A DNA stretch of 62,043 nucleotides from Flavobacteriales bacterium. GTDB lineage: Bacteria; Bacteroidota; Bacteroidia; Flavobacteriales_F; PHOS-HE28. Under the pieces are notes generated by a model. It had not been told where the DNA came from. It worked only from the letters and a program-made list of their open reading frames with translations, and searched no databases. Positions 1-11,414 of this stretch are shown here, piece after piece. The stretch spans positions 1-62,043 of the forward strand of contig JAGFIV010000122.1 of assembly GCA_024103275.1 (NCBI GenBank). Reading direction: 5' to 3'. Every line of letters begins with the position of its first letter. Positions within the stretch are counted from its first letter, which is position 1. The translations under genes and the position numbers were made by a program.

Positions 1-2195
<2,195 letters not shown>

Positions 2196-2273
2196 GAAAA
2201 GGTCTTTTCGGTGGATCGTCGATCGTCTGTTTTGGTCCAGTCTAACAGTATTTCACTAATCGTACCCACGATT

Positions 2274-2388
<115 letters not shown>

Positions 2389-2389
<1 letters not shown>

Positions 2390-2424
2390 AACCCCGCCCC
2401 TCAAAAGGCGGGGTTCTTTTTTTT
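2389..2424 (+). terminator. rRNA operon terminator
   Basis: Perfect 10-bp inverted repeat GAACCCCGCC / GGCGGGGTTC with an 8-nt loop, followed directly by eight T residues: a textbook rho-independent terminator ending the rRNA operon. Confidence 0.95.
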
Positions 2425-2468
2425 ACCCGCCACCATCCTGGCACGATGCTTTCCTTTGCCAGCGCATC

Positions 2469-3800
2469 ATGCGAACCTTGATCACGGCCTGCCTTGCACT
2501 GGCTTCCGCCATGGCCGGTGCCCAGCAGTTGCAGGGCATCCTCGCCGATTCCTCCATGGCGCACCGGCAGATCACGCTCCTACAGGCCCAAGGGGCCGGG
2601 TTCATGCCCATCGATTCCGTGCGCATCGGGGGCGACGGACATTTCCGGTTCCCGCACCCGTTCAAGGCCACCGGGTTCTACCAGCTCGCCCTGAATGATT
2701 CCGACGTGGTGAACATCGTGCTCGATGCCCGCGAACCACTGGTGGACCTGCACTTTTCCGGCCTCCCACTGGCCGACCACATGGAAGTGGCCGCCTCGGC
2801 CGATAACAAGCGTCTGGCGGAAATGCTCCATGTGACCCGGGAAACCGCCGCCATCCAAGCCTCCGTGAAGCAGCAGAAAGCGCTGCTCACCTACAAGGAC
2901 ACATTGCAACTGCAGGCCCTGGACCGCATCGGGAAAAAGGCCGCCGACACCCAGGCGGAATTCATGGACGAACTGGCCAAGGACTCGGCGACGAGCTATT
3001 TCGCCCGCAACTACGCGGTGGACCGGGCCATCGGCCGGGCAAGGGGGAAGGGCCCGATGGCGGTGGCCGCCGCCATGGACTTCAGCGACCCGGACTTGAT
3101 GCGGTCAACCCTTTACGACCGCGCCATCATGGCCTTCCTGCAAAACATGCACGCGGTGGAGGAGGGCCAGTTCCTGCCGGCGACCGATACGCTGATGGCC
3201 TTGGCGGGCCGGAACAAGGCCACGGAGGCGTTCATGCTTGAGCACCTGATCGACCTGTTTGCCACCTACGGCCCGGAACTGGCGTTGCAGCACCTGATCG
3301 ATCGCTACGTCGCGCCCGGAGGGGCGGACAGCGAATTGCCGCCGGCCCTTCGGGCCAAGGTGGCGGACCTCATGAAGGTTTCCGTGGGCCGCACGGCGCC
3401 CGACCTCGAACTGAATGACGGGGGGGCACAGACCAGCCTGTCCACCACGGTAGGTGGCCAACGCTACACCGCGCTCTTCTTCTACTCCAGCACCTGTGAG
3501 CATTGCCACGCCCAGATGCCGGCCCTCAAGGCGGACTATGAGCGGTTCCACGCGAAGGGATTCAATGTGGTCGGCATCGCGTTGGACGCGGACAGCATGG
3601 AGTTCCTGCACAGCATCCGTGAAAATGCCATCCCATGGAAGTGCTACAGCGAGTTCAAGGGGTGGGGGGCCGGCGCGGTGAAGCTGTACCAGGTAAAGGG
3701 CACGCCCGCGTTCTTCCTGCTGGATGCGCGGATGAAGATCCTGGCCAAGCCGCGCGATGCCGAGGAGTTGGCGGAGCTCCTCGAAAAGCTGTTCCGGTAG
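2469..3800 (+). CDS. TlpA-like thioredoxin-domain protein (secreted)
   Basis: 443-residue exported thiol-disulfide protein. Residues 1-18 form a signal peptide ending AMAGAQ. Residues ~20-110 look like the DUF4369-type beta domain that often precedes TlpA domains in Bacteroidota, followed by a helical middle part. The C-terminal ~130 residues are a thioredoxin fold with the redox motif CEHC (residues ~343-346, context SSTCEHCHAQMP) and the cis-proline motif KGTPAF. It probably works in the periplasm as a disulfide reductase or isomerase; its substrate is unknown. It stands alone between the rRNA operon terminator and the convergent dnaK gene. The first ATG gives the signal peptide, so I used it. 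Confidence 0.9.
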   Translation: MRTLITACLALASAMAGAQQLQGILADSSMAHRQITLLQAQGAGFMPIDSVRIGGDGHFRFPHPFKATGFYQLALNDSDVVNIVLDAREPLVDLHFSGLPLADHMEVAASADNKRLAEMLHVTRETAAIQASVKQQKALLTYKDTLQLQALDRIGKKAADTQAEFMDELAKDSATSYFARNYAVDRAIGRARGKGPMAVAAAMDFSDPDLMRSTLYDRAIMAFLQNMHAVEEGQFLPATDTLMALAGRNKATEAFMLEHLIDLFATYGPELALQHLIDRYVAPGGADSELPPALRAKVADLMKVSVGRTAPDLELNDGGAQTSLSTTVGGQRYTALFFYSSTCEHCHAQMPALKADYERFHAKGFNVVGIALDADSMEFLHSIRENAIPWKCYSEFKGWGAGAVKLYQVKGTPAFFLLDARMKILAKPRDAEELAELLEKLFR

Positions 3801-3823
3801 GGAACGACAGGCCCTGAAAACAG

Positions 3824-3854
3824 GATGCCGCCGCGGTTTCCCGTCGGCGGCATC
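3824..3854. terminator. bidirectional terminator-like hairpin
   Basis: Inverted repeat GATGCCGCCG / CGGCGGCATC with an 11-nt loop in the gap between the convergent thioredoxin-like gene and dnaK. The T-run is weak on both strands, so termination is inferred from position and stem strength. Confidence 0.55.
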
Positions 3855-3877
3855 TGCCGGTTTCCCGTGGCTTGCGC

Positions 3878-5791
3878 CTACTTCTTGTCGTCCTTCACTT
3901 CCTCGAAGTCCACGTCGGTGACCTCCTGGTCGGGTGCCTTGCCCTCGGCGCTTGCCCCGCCCGTATGGCCGTTGGCCTGTGCGGCTTGTGCCGCCTTGTA
4001 CATCTCCTCGCTGGCGCTGGCGAACACGTCGTTCAACTCCTTCATCGCCGCGTCGATGGTGGCCATGTCCTGCGCTTCGTGGGCCTTCTTCAGCTTGGCC
4101 ACCGCGTCCTCGATGGGCTGCTTTTTGTCTGCCGGCAGCTTGTCGCCGAACTCCGTCAACTGCTTCTCGGTCTGGAAGATCAGGCTGTCCGCTTGGTTCA
4201 GCTTGTCCGCCTTCTCGCGCGCGGCCTTGTCGGCATCGGCGTTCGCCTCGGCCTCCTTCTTCATCTTCTCGATCTCCTCCTTGCCCAGGCCGCTGCTCGC
4301 CTCGATGCGGATGCTCTGCTCCTTGCCCGTGGCCTTGTCCTTCGCGCTCACGTTCAGGATGCCGTTGGCATCGATGTCGAAGGTCACTTCGATCTGGGGA
4401 ATGCCACGGCGCGCCGGCGGGATGCCGTCCAAGTGGAAGCGCCCGATGGTGCGGTTGCCGCTGGCCATGGGCCGCTCGCCCTGCAGCACGTGGATCTCCA
4501 CGCTGGGCTGGTTGTCGCTGGCGGTGCTGAACGTCTCGCTCTTCTTGGTGGGTATGGTGGTGTTGGCCTCGATCAGCTTCGTCATCACGCCGCCCATGGT
4601 CTCGATGCCGAGGCTCAACGGTGTCACGTCCAGCAGCAGCACGTCCTTCACCTCGCCGGTGAGCACCCCGCCCTGGATGGCGGCACCGATGGCCACCACC
4701 TCATCGGGGTTCACGCTCTTGTTGGGTTCCTTGCCGCCGAAGAACTTCTTCACCGCCTCTTGGATGGCCGGGATCCGGGTGCTGCCGCCGACCAGGATCA
4801 CCTCGTCGATGTCGCTGGCCTTGTACCCGGCGCTCTTCAACGCACTTTCGCAGGGGGCAATGGTGCGCTTCACCAAATGGTCCACCAATTGCTCGAACTT
4901 GGCGCGCGTGAGCGTGCGCACCAGGTGCTTCGGGATGCCGTTCACCGGCATGATGTACGGCAGGTTGATCTCCGTGCTCGTGGTGCTGCTCAGTTCAATC
5001 TTGGCCTTCTCCGCCGCGTCCTTCAGCCGCTGCAAGGCCATGGGGTCCTCACGCAGGTCCAGCCCTTCATCCTTCTTGAACTCCTCGGCCAGCCAGTCGA
5101 TCAGCACCTGGTCGAAATCGTCACCGCCCAGGTGGGTGTCGCCATCGGTGCTTTTCACCTCGAACACGCCGTCGCCCAGCTCCAGCACGCTCACATCGTG
5201 CGTGCCGCCGCCGCAGTCGAACACCACCACCTTCTGGTCCTTGTGTTTCTTGTCCAGGCCGTAGGCCAGCGCCGCCGCCGTGGGCTCGTTGATGATCCTG
5301 CGCACCTTCAGCCCCGCGATCTCACCGGCTTCCTTGGTGGCCTGGCGCTGGGAGTCGTTGAAGTAGGCCGGCACTGTGATCACCGCCTCGGACACGCTGG
5401 AACCCAGGTAATCCTCGGCCGTCTTCTTCATCTTCTGGAGAATGGTGGCACTGATCTCCTGGGGCGTGTATTGGCGGTCGCCGATCTTGATGCGGGGCAG
5501 TCCCTTGTCACCCTTCACCACTTCATAGGGCACACGCCGGATCTCGTTCGCATCCTCGTCATAGGTGTTCCCCATGAACCGCTTGATCGAATACACCGTG
5601 TTCTTCGGATTCGTGATCGATTGCCGCTTTGCCGGATCGCCCACCTTCCGCTCGCCGTTGTCCATGAATGCCACAATGCTCGGCGTGGTCCGCTTGCCTT
5701 CGCTGTTGGCGATCACGACCGGTTCATTCCCTTCCATCACCGCCACGCAACTGTTGGTCGTGCCGAGGTCGATGCCAATGATCTTGCTCAT
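3878..5791 (-). CDS. dnaK: molecular chaperone DnaK (Hsp70)
   Basis: 637-residue Hsp70, the standard length. ATPase domain at residues ~1-385, opening with the phosphate-1 motif GIDLGTTNS and carrying [10 protein letters not shown] where the family usually has D(L/C)GGGTFD; then the linker with [15 protein letters not shown], the substrate-binding beta domain, and a helical lid ending in [15 protein letters not shown]. The open frame extends 28 codons upstream, but the conserved N-terminus [10 protein letters not shown] and an AAAGGA ribosome-binding site 6-10 nt upstream fix the start at 5791. It folds nascent and stress-damaged proteins with DnaJ and GrpE, neither of which is in this window. 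Two similar inverted repeats lie upstream. Confidence 0.99.
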   Translation of the reverse strand: MSKIIGIDLGTTNSCVAVMEGNEPVVIANSEGKRTTPSIVAFMDNGERKVGDPAKRQSITNPKNTVYSIKRFMGNTYDEDANEIRRVPYEVVKGDKGLPRIKIGDRQYTPQEISATILQKMKKTAEDYLGSSVSEAVITVPAYFNDSQRQATKEAGEIAGLKVRRIINEPTAAALAYGLDKKHKDQKVVVFDCGGGTHDVSVLELGDGVFEVKSTDGDTHLGGDDFDQVLIDWLAEEFKKDEGLDLREDPMALQRLKDAAEKAKIELSSTTSTEINLPYIMPVNGIPKHLVRTLTRAKFEQLVDHLVKRTIAPCESALKSAGYKASDIDEVILVGGSTRIPAIQEAVKKFFGGKEPNKSVNPDEVVAIGAAIQGGVLTGEVKDVLLLDVTPLSLGIETMGGVMTKLIEANTTIPTKKSETFSTASDNQPSVEIHVLQGERPMASGNRTIGRFHLDGIPPARRGIPQIEVTFDIDANGILNVSAKDKATGKEQSIRIEASSGLGKEEIEKMKKEAEANADADKAAREKADKLNQADSLIFQTEKQLTEFGDKLPADKKQPIEDAVAKLKKAHEAQDMATIDAAMKELNDVFASASEEMYKAAQAAQANGHTGGASAEGKAPDQEVTDVDFEEVKDDKK

Positions 5792-5906
5792 CTGTTGTCC
5801 TTTATGAAGCTTGCTTGTGCAGCCTTTGTTATTGTCCTGTTTGTTCGTCCGATCTGGATGCTTGCGGCCGATCAACCATCATGCCATCCGGACCCGTTTG
5901 GATGCA

Positions 5907-5959
5907 CCTGGCAGAAGTTGACAGGTTTATGGCGCGGCCACGCCTGCCAAAAGGACAGG
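5907..5959. promoter_or_regulatory. paired imperfect palindromes upstream of dnaK
   Basis: Two related inverted repeats lie 116-168 bases upstream of the dnaK start: CCTGGCA-gaagt-TGACAGG (5907-5925) and CCTGCCA-aaa-GGACAGG (5943-5959). Both have the form CCTGnCA...TGnCAGG with one or two mismatches. They fill the short gap behind the lipoprotein gene, where a heat-shock operator or promoter would be expected. The regulatory role is inferred. Confidence 0.4.
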
Positions 5960-5965
5960 ATTTGA

Positions 5966-6979
5966 TCAGTTGCAGCCAAAATCGCTGCCGGGAACACAGA
6001 ACTGGAGCCCGGCCGTGTACGGGCCTTGCACCAATTCAGGGACGGTCTGTGCGTTCAGCCCCACCGTGGTCACCTCCACGAACCGGCGGGTGGAGAAGAT
6101 GCCGTACCCGTTGTCGACGTTCGTGTAGGTGGGGCGCTCCTCCACCAGCCCTGAAATGGGGCTGTTGAGCTGGAGATAGTTGTACAGTGCCGGACCGGCC
6201 ACGGCCCACAGGATGTCCACCCCCTTGAAAATGCGGCGCTGCACGCCGGGGTTGGTACCCACGCGGAAGGCCACCGTCTGGAAGAAGGCCTCGCCGCCCA
6301 AGGAGATGCTCAATTGTTCGCCCCCCGTGTTGTCACTGGCCACCACGCTTCCCAGGAATTGGGTGAAGTCACGCGGGATGGTGTCATTGCCCACCACATC
6401 GTCCCAGCGGAAACGGTACGAAACGTCATAGCGGCGGCCATTGGCGGCCGAGATCCATCGGATGCTGGGGCTGGCATAGGTGCCCGTGGGGGTCACCAGC
6501 CGCAGCGGTTGGCTGAGGATGTTGCCCGATGGCGTCATCTTGGCCACCACGGGTGTTTCGGCGGTGATGTGGTTCCCTTTGGCCGTGGCCACCAACCTGT
6601 AGGTGGCCGAGGAATCCAAGGGTGCCGTGAAGTAATACAGCTTGTGGAGCGGGCCGGCGAAGATGCCCGGGTCATGCGGCCACAGGGTGTCGTGCAGGTC
6701 GAACGATTGGATCACCGTGCCGTTCTTCACCTCCTGCACCACGGCTTCCAGCTGATCGTCCCGGTATTCGCTGGAATCGGGGACCTGTGCATATTCAAAG
6801 GCATTGCCAGGCCCAAGGAAGGCCTTGTTGATCTTGATGTATTGCGTGGTGCTGTCCTTGTCCAGCAACGCATAGACAATGGTGTTCTCCTTGTACGGCG
6901 CGGTCACTTCGAGGTCCGTGCTGCAAGCGGACATCAACAGCACGATGCCGCCGGCGAAGAACAATGAACGGATGTGCAT
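5966..6979 (-). CDS. DUF4249-like surface lipoprotein
   Basis: 337-residue lipoprotein. Residues 1-18 form a lipoprotein signal peptide with lipobox MSAC (Cys ~18). The mature part is beta-rich, with early blocks ENTIVYALLDKDSTTQYIKIN and SATYRLVATAKG that resemble the DUF4249 family of Bacteroidota outer-membrane lipoproteins; the molecular function is unknown. The C-terminus ends CVPGSDFGCN. An open frame continues 274 codons further upstream, but that part is the antisense of panB; the ATG at 6979 gives the signal peptide and lies just downstream of a TATCTTCG box, so the start is well supported. Family assignment is moderate. Confidence 0.8.
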   Translation of the reverse strand: MHIRSLFFAGGIVLLMSACSTDLEVTAPYKENTIVYALLDKDSTTQYIKINKAFLGPGNAFEYAQVPDSSEYRDDQLEAVVQEVKNGTVIQSFDLHDTLWPHDPGIFAGPLHKLYYFTAPLDSSATYRLVATAKGNHITAETPVVAKMTPSGNILSQPLRLVTPTGTYASPSIRWISAANGRRYDVSYRFRWDDVVGNDTIPRDFTQFLGSVVASDNTGGEQLSISLGGEAFFQTVAFRVGTNPGVQRRIFKGVDILWAVAGPALYNYLQLNSPISGLVEERPTYTNVDNGYGIFSTRRFVEVTTVGLNAQTVPELVQGPYTAGLQFCVPGSDFGCN

Positions 6980-6996
6980 GTCGGGCAAATGGAGGG

Positions 6997-7004
6997 CGAA
7001 GATA
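6997..7004 (-). promoter_or_regulatory. -7 box candidate for lipoprotein gene
   Basis: TATCTTCG on the minus strand, 18 bases upstream of the lipoprotein start. It differs from the Bacteroidota -7 consensus TAnnTTTG only by C for T at position 7. No clear -33 TTG was seen. Confidence 0.4.
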
Positions 7005-7066
7005 GGGACTCGCTTGAGGCGCGGACACGATCGGGCCATCATGGATGGAGGTGGTGCCAGGCCATG

Positions 7067-7074
7067 TAGCTTTG
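7067..7074 (+). promoter_or_regulatory. -7 box candidate for panB
   Basis: TAGCTTTG, a full match to the Bacteroidota -7 consensus TAnnTTTG, 23 bases before the panB ATG. No convincing -33 TTG at the usual spacing. Confidence 0.5.
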
Positions 7075-7096
7075 TGCTCCACCGAAAGGCAGAAAA

Positions 7097-7915
7097 ATGA
7101 GCAGCGCGGTCAAGGACATCAAGCGGGTGACCACCCACACCCTCCAGGAACTGAAACAGAAAGGCGTGCCCATCGCCATGATCACGGCCTACGACTATTC
7201 CATGGCCAAGCTGATGGACAATGCCGGCGTGGACGTGGTGCTCGTGGGCGACAGTGCCAGCAACGTGATGGCGGGGCATGAGACCACGCTGCCGATCACC
7301 CTGGACCAGATGATCTACCATGGGGCCAGCGTGGTCAGGGGATGCGCGCGCGCCCTGGTGGTGGTGGACCTGCCCTTCGGCACGTACCAAGGGAACTCCA
7401 AAGGTGCCCTGAACTCGGCCATCCGGATCATGAAGGAGAGCGGCGCCCATGCGGTGAAGCTCGAAGGCGGGGAGGAGGTGCTGGAAAGCGTGGAGCGCAT
7501 CCTGACCGCCGGGATCCCCGTGATGGGGCACTTGGGCTTGACCCCGCAAAGCATTTACAAGTTCGGCACCTATGTGGTGCGCGCACGCGAGGACGCGGAG
7601 GCGGAGCGCCTGCGCAGGGATGCCAAATTGCTTGAGGAGGCGGGATGCTTTGCCCTGGTGCTGGAGAAGATCCCAGCCAAGTTGGCCGGGGAGGTGGCCA
7701 GGAGCATCTCCATCCCGGTGATCGGTATCGGGGCCGGCGGCGGCGTGGACGGCCAGGTGCTGGTGATGCACGACATGCTCGGGATCAACAGGGAGTTCCA
7801 CCCGCGCTTCCTAAGGCGCTATGCAGACCTCTACACAGTGATCACGGAGGCCGTCGGGCATTATGTGCAGGATGTCCGCTCGAAGGACTTCCCCAACCAG
7901 GAAGAGCAGTATTGA
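7097..7915 (+). CDS. panB: 3-methyl-2-oxobutanoate hydroxymethyltransferase
   Basis: 272-residue PanB, normal length. It transfers a hydroxymethyl group from 5,10-methylene-tetrahydrofolate to 2-oxoisovalerate to make ketopantoate, the first committed step of pantothenate and CoA synthesis, in the cytoplasm. Seen in order: the metal-binding VGDSASNV block (~51), the DLPFGTYQ block (~93), KLEGGEEV (~120), GHLGLTPQS (~147), the catalytic-glutamate region LVLEKIP (~186) and the C-terminal [21 protein letters not shown] region. An AAAGGCAG ribosome-binding site precedes the ATG. The pseudouridine synthase gene follows after 65 bases on the same strand. Confidence 0.98.
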   Translation: MSSAVKDIKRVTTHTLQELKQKGVPIAMITAYDYSMAKLMDNAGVDVVLVGDSASNVMAGHETTLPITLDQMIYHGASVVRGCARALVVVDLPFGTYQGNSKGALNSAIRIMKESGAHAVKLEGGEEVLESVERILTAGIPVMGHLGLTPQSIYKFGTYVVRAREDAEAERLRRDAKLLEEAGCFALVLEKIPAKLAGEVARSISIPVIGIGAGGGVDGQVLVMHDMLGINREFHPRFLRRYADLYTVITEAVGHYVQDVRSKDFPNQEEQY

Positions 7916-7980
7916 ACACGGAGGAACGGGGCGACGGTACGCCCCTGTCCGGACCAACGCGGCCCAGGTCTTAACACGCC

Positions 7981-8673
7981 ATGCCCCCCTCCGAGCTGCG
8001 GCTCCCGGCACCGATCTTCGAGGATGGTCATGTGCTGGTGCTGGACAAGCCCGCGGGGATGCCCGTGCAGGCCGATCGCTCGGGTGACCAAAGCCTCTTG
8101 GAACTGGTCCGCACGGCCTATCCGGGCCGGGAGGTGGGGATGCCCCACCGGCTGGACCGGCCGGTGAGCGGGCTAATCGTCTTTACGCTCGATGCCGCTT
8201 CTTTGCGGAACATGGTCCGACAGTTCCGGCAACGTGGGGTGGCCAAGCGCTATTTGGCCATCGTGGAAGGCCATCCCCCCGCGGAAGGGGAATTGGCGGG
8301 CCGGCTCCAACGCGACGGGCGTGGCCGGAAAAGCCGGGTGAGGCCCGTGGATGCAGGTCCCGGTTCCTCCATGGAAGCCAGGTACCCGGCGCGCTTGAGG
8401 TTTTCCCGCCTGGCCGCGGGCGACCGGTACACGTTGCTGGAAGTCATCCCCGAAGGGGGTGCCTTCCACCAGATCCGGGCCCTGTTGGCGGCATCGGGCC
8501 ACCCGATCAGGGGCGATGTGAAGTACGGTGCCCGGCGTGGCGAACGCGACCGCAGCATCGCACTCCATGCGTGGAAGCTGCACTTTCTCCATCCGGCCAC
8601 GGGCGTGCCGATGGACGTGGAGGCCCCGGTGCCGGACCGTTCCCTGTGGCCCGTGCTGTGGCCTCCTGCCTGA
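7981..8673 (+). CDS. RluA-family pseudouridine synthase
   Basis: 230-residue RNA pseudouridine synthase that isomerises uridine to pseudouridine in rRNA or tRNA. The signature HRLDRPVSGL (residues ~55-64) contains the catalytic Asp; KRYLAIVEG and the C-terminal HQIRALLAASGHPI block with GDVKYGA are also present, as usual in RluA/RluC/RluD-type enzymes. No S4 RNA-binding domain precedes the catalytic domain, so this is a short single-domain member and the target base cannot be named. It ends 31 bases before the convergent priA stop. Confidence 0.93.
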   Translation: MPPSELRLPAPIFEDGHVLVLDKPAGMPVQADRSGDQSLLELVRTAYPGREVGMPHRLDRPVSGLIVFTLDAASLRNMVRQFRQRGVAKRYLAIVEGHPPAEGELAGRLQRDGRGRKSRVRPVDAGPGSSMEARYPARLRFSRLAAGDRYTLLEVIPEGGAFHQIRALLAASGHPIRGDVKYGARRGERDRSIALHAWKLHFLHPATGVPMDVEAPVPDRSLWPVLWPPA

Positions 8674-8704
8674 AGCCGGGGACCGTGCCCGACGGGATGC
8701 AGGG

Positions 8705-11161
8705 TCAGGCGGGATCCACATCCACCTGCAGCTGGACCGACCGGTGCGGCTTTTCCACGAAAAGACGGTCGATGGCATCACGCAGGAACGTCTTTTCCGA
8801 GCGGTAGTGGCCCCGGGCCAGCTTGAGCAGCACCACGCGCAGGTACTTGTCGCGCACCCGGGCCACGGGCGGCGGCTCGGGCCCGAGCACCCGGTCGCCC
8901 AACACGGGGCGTAGGCTATCGGCCATGGCTTGTGCCGTGCCTTGTACCCGGGCCTCATCCCGGTCCTTGAAGAGGAGCCGCACCATCCGGCTGAATGGCG
9001 GGTAGGAATGGGCTTGCCGTAGGGCGATCTCCCGGTGGTACATCGCTTCCACATCGTGGCGGGCCACCATGTCAATGATGGGGTGGTGGATGTCCCGCCC
9101 TTGGATGAACACGGTGCCGGGGTCTTTCTTGCGCCCGCTCCTTCCGGCCACCTGGGCCATGAGTTGGAAGGCCCGCTCGTGCGCCCGGAAATCGGGGAAA
9201 CGCATCAGGTTGTCAGCGTTGAGGATGCCCACCACGGTCACTTGGTTGAAATCCAGCCCCTTGGTTACCATCTGGGTGCCCACCAGGATATCGATCGCCC
9301 CTTCGCCGAAGCGCGACAACAGGCGTTCAAAGCCGTGCTTGCCCCGTGTGGTGTCCTGGTCCATCCTCGCCACTTTGGCGTCCGGCAGCAACAAGGCCAG
9401 TTCCTCCTCCACCTTTTCCGTGCCCAGGCCCACCATGCGCAGGCGGTTGCTGCCACATGCGGCACAGCGCACCGGCGGGGCATAGTGCCGCCCGCAATAG
9501 TGGCAACGCAAGGTGTGGTCGCGCTTGTGGTAGGTGAGGCTCACGTCGCAATGCTCGCATTCGGGGACCCATCCGCAGGTGTCGCACTGCCAGGCGGGCG
9601 CATAGCCCCGCCGGTTCTGGAAGATGATGGCCTGCTCCTTGCGCCCCACGGCCTTGGCGATCGCTTCCACCAACGGGTCTGAAAAGCTGCCTTTCATGCG
9701 CTTGCGGCGCTGCATGTCGCCCAGGTCCACCCGGATGATCTCCGGCAATACGGCATTTCCGTACCGTACCGTCAACGCCGCGAAGCCGTACTTGCCCTGG
9801 CGCGCGTTGTACAAGCTTTCCATGCTGGGCGTGGCGCTGCCCAGCAGGACCTTGGCCTTGTGCAGGCCGGCCAACACCGCCGCCATATCCCGGGCATTGT
9901 AGCGCGGGGCGGGGTCGTGCTGTTTGTAGCTGGGGTCGTGTTCCTCGTCCACCACCACCAGGCCCAGCTCATGGAACGGCAGGAAAATGGCCGAACGCGC
10001 CCCGACCACGACCGGGCATTCCTCCGGCCGCCGCAGCATGTGCATCCAGAGGTCGGTGCGTTCCCGCTGGGAGAGGCGCGAGTGGAAGGCCGCCACCCGG
10101 TCACCGAACCGGGCCCGCATCCGGGCGATCACCTGCGTGGTGAGCGCGATCTCCGGCAGCAGGTACAGGACCTGCTTTCCCCGGGCGATCACCTCGGCCA
10201 TCAACTCCATGTACAATTCGGTCTTGCCCGAGGCGGTGACCCCGTGCAGCAACACCGTGCCATGGTCCACAAAGCCCGTGCGCACCTCCGCCAACGCCTT
10301 CCGTTGCGCATCGGACAGGGTGGGCGCGGGCTTGGCCATGGAGGTTGGCGAAGGCGTGCCCACCGGCCGTTCCTCCATGCGGAAGATCCCCTTGTCGCAC
10401 ATCTTTTTCAGGTCGGCGGCCGTGGCCCCGCTGCGTTTCAACAATTCCTCGCGGCCCACCTCCTTGGGGTCGTCGCTGAACAGCCGGCTCAATTCAACAT
10501 AGCGCATCAGGATGTGCAGCTGCTTGGGGGCACGGGCCAGTTCATCGAACCAGCGATGCAAGGCTTCTTCCCCTTGTGCCGCTTCCCCCAGGTGTATGAA
10601 CCGGCCCATGCGGGGCTTCCAGTCCTCCTTCAGCTCCTCGGCCAGCAGCAGGGCACCGGATTCCAGGAGCTTCTTGATCACCGGCATGGGGTTTTTCCTG
10701 CCGATCAAGGCCGCAGCCTCCTCCAAGCTCATCTCATGGCGTTGTTCCAGCGCGTCCAGCAGGATGTCCTGCCGTTGATCGCCGGACCAGGCCCCGCCAT
10801 GGCCCGCGGCCGACACCAGGCGTGTGGCGCTGCTCAACACCAGGGCGGCGGGCATGGCGGCCAACATCACCTCGCCCGGGCAGCACATGTAATGGTCGCT
10901 GATGGCCTGCCAAAGCTCCAACTGCCGCGCCGTGGCCACGGGCTGGTCGTCCAACACGTCGGTGATCGCCCGCACGATGCGCCCTTCGGGCGGGGCTGCA
11001 TCCCTGCTCAACACCAGTCCCCCGTATAGCTTCCGGCCCTTGCCGAATGGCGCCACCACCCGCACGCCGGGCTGCACTTTGCCTGCCAGCCCGGGCGGTA
11101 CCTCATAGGTGAACACGCCCGGCACCGCAAGGGGCAGGATGATATCGATGAAGGAAGGCAA
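8705..11161 (-). CDS. priA: primosomal replication-restart helicase PriA
   Basis: 818-residue DEAH-type 3'-5' helicase that reloads the replisome at stalled or D-loop forks. Seen: N-terminal 3'-end-binding domain (PSFIDIILPLAVPG), Walker A GVTASGKTE (~305), Walker B DEEH (~403), the paired zinc-binding cysteine set (CDTCGWVPECEHC and CHYCGRHY...CAACGS, ~535-580), helicase motif VTKGLDFNQV and QVAGRSGR. The frame is open to 11191 with a TTG there, but a TAAACTTG box at 11179-11186 would lie inside that extension; the TTG at 11161, directly ahead of the conserved PSFIDIILPL start, is the better start. No ATG exists in this part. Confidence 0.97.
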   Translation of the reverse strand: MPSFIDIILPLAVPGVFTYEVPPGLAGKVQPGVRVVAPFGKGRKLYGGLVLSRDAAPPEGRIVRAITDVLDDQPVATARQLELWQAISDHYMCCPGEVMLAAMPAALVLSSATRLVSAAGHGGAWSGDQRQDILLDALEQRHEMSLEEAAALIGRKNPMPVIKKLLESGALLLAEELKEDWKPRMGRFIHLGEAAQGEEALHRWFDELARAPKQLHILMRYVELSRLFSDDPKEVGREELLKRSGATAADLKKMCDKGIFRMEERPVGTPSPTSMAKPAPTLSDAQRKALAEVRTGFVDHGTVLLHGVTASGKTELYMELMAEVIARGKQVLYLLPEIALTTQVIARMRARFGDRVAAFHSRLSQRERTDLWMHMLRRPEECPVVVGARSAIFLPFHELGLVVVDEEHDPSYKQHDPAPRYNARDMAAVLAGLHKAKVLLGSATPSMESLYNARQGKYGFAALTVRYGNAVLPEIIRVDLGDMQRRKRMKGSFSDPLVEAIAKAVGRKEQAIIFQNRRGYAPAWQCDTCGWVPECEHCDVSLTYHKRDHTLRCHYCGRHYAPPVRCAACGSNRLRMVGLGTEKVEEELALLLPDAKVARMDQDTTRGKHGFERLLSRFGEGAIDILVGTQMVTKGLDFNQVTVVGILNADNLMRFPDFRAHERAFQLMAQVAGRSGRKKDPGTVFIQGRDIHHPIIDMVARHDVEAMYHREIALRQAHSYPPFSRMVRLLFKDRDEARVQGTAQAMADSLRPVLGDRVLGPEPPPVARVRDKYLRVVLLKLARGHYRSEKTFLRDAIDRLFVEKPHRSVQLQVDVDPA

Positions 11162-11178
11162 AGTGGCGGTTGGACCTG

Positions 11179-11186
11179 CAAGTTTA
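11179..11186 (-). promoter_or_regulatory. -7 box candidate for priA
   Basis: TAAACTTG on the minus strand, one mismatch to TAnnTTTG, 18 bases upstream of the TTG start chosen for priA. The same octamer precedes yajQ. Confidence 0.45.
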
Positions 11187-11369
11187 CCCAAGGATCACAC
11201 CGTGGACCGCCTGCCTGCCCCGGGCCATGCCGAATCCCTCCGGAACGGGGGTGGAAAGGAGGCCATCGCGCAATGGCGGATGGGTGAAGAAGTTCCCCTT
11301 GCCGGGACCAACCCCAACGGGGTGTTGAAAACTGCCACCCGCAGGGGTGACCTGCGCGGATGGGCAGGG

Positions 11370-11377
11370 TAATTTCG
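11370..11377 (+). promoter_or_regulatory. -7 box candidate for lipoprotein operon
   Basis: TAATTTCG, one mismatch to TAnnTTTG, 38 bases before the ATG at 11415. The identical octamer precedes the Rrf2 regulator gene and citrate synthase. Confidence 0.4.
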
Positions 11378-11414
11378 TGCCCTGTGATCCTTTCCAACAC
11401 ATGAATTCCCTACG

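Noticed and set aside
3825-5965. Long plus-strand frames (up to 697 codons) across the dnaK region
   Set aside because: They are antisense shadows of dnaK caused by GC-rich third positions; the products are Leu/His/Arg-rich with no domain.
6980-7801. N-terminal extension of the lipoprotein frame over panB
   Set aside because: It is antisense to panB; the lipoprotein signal peptide starts at 6979.
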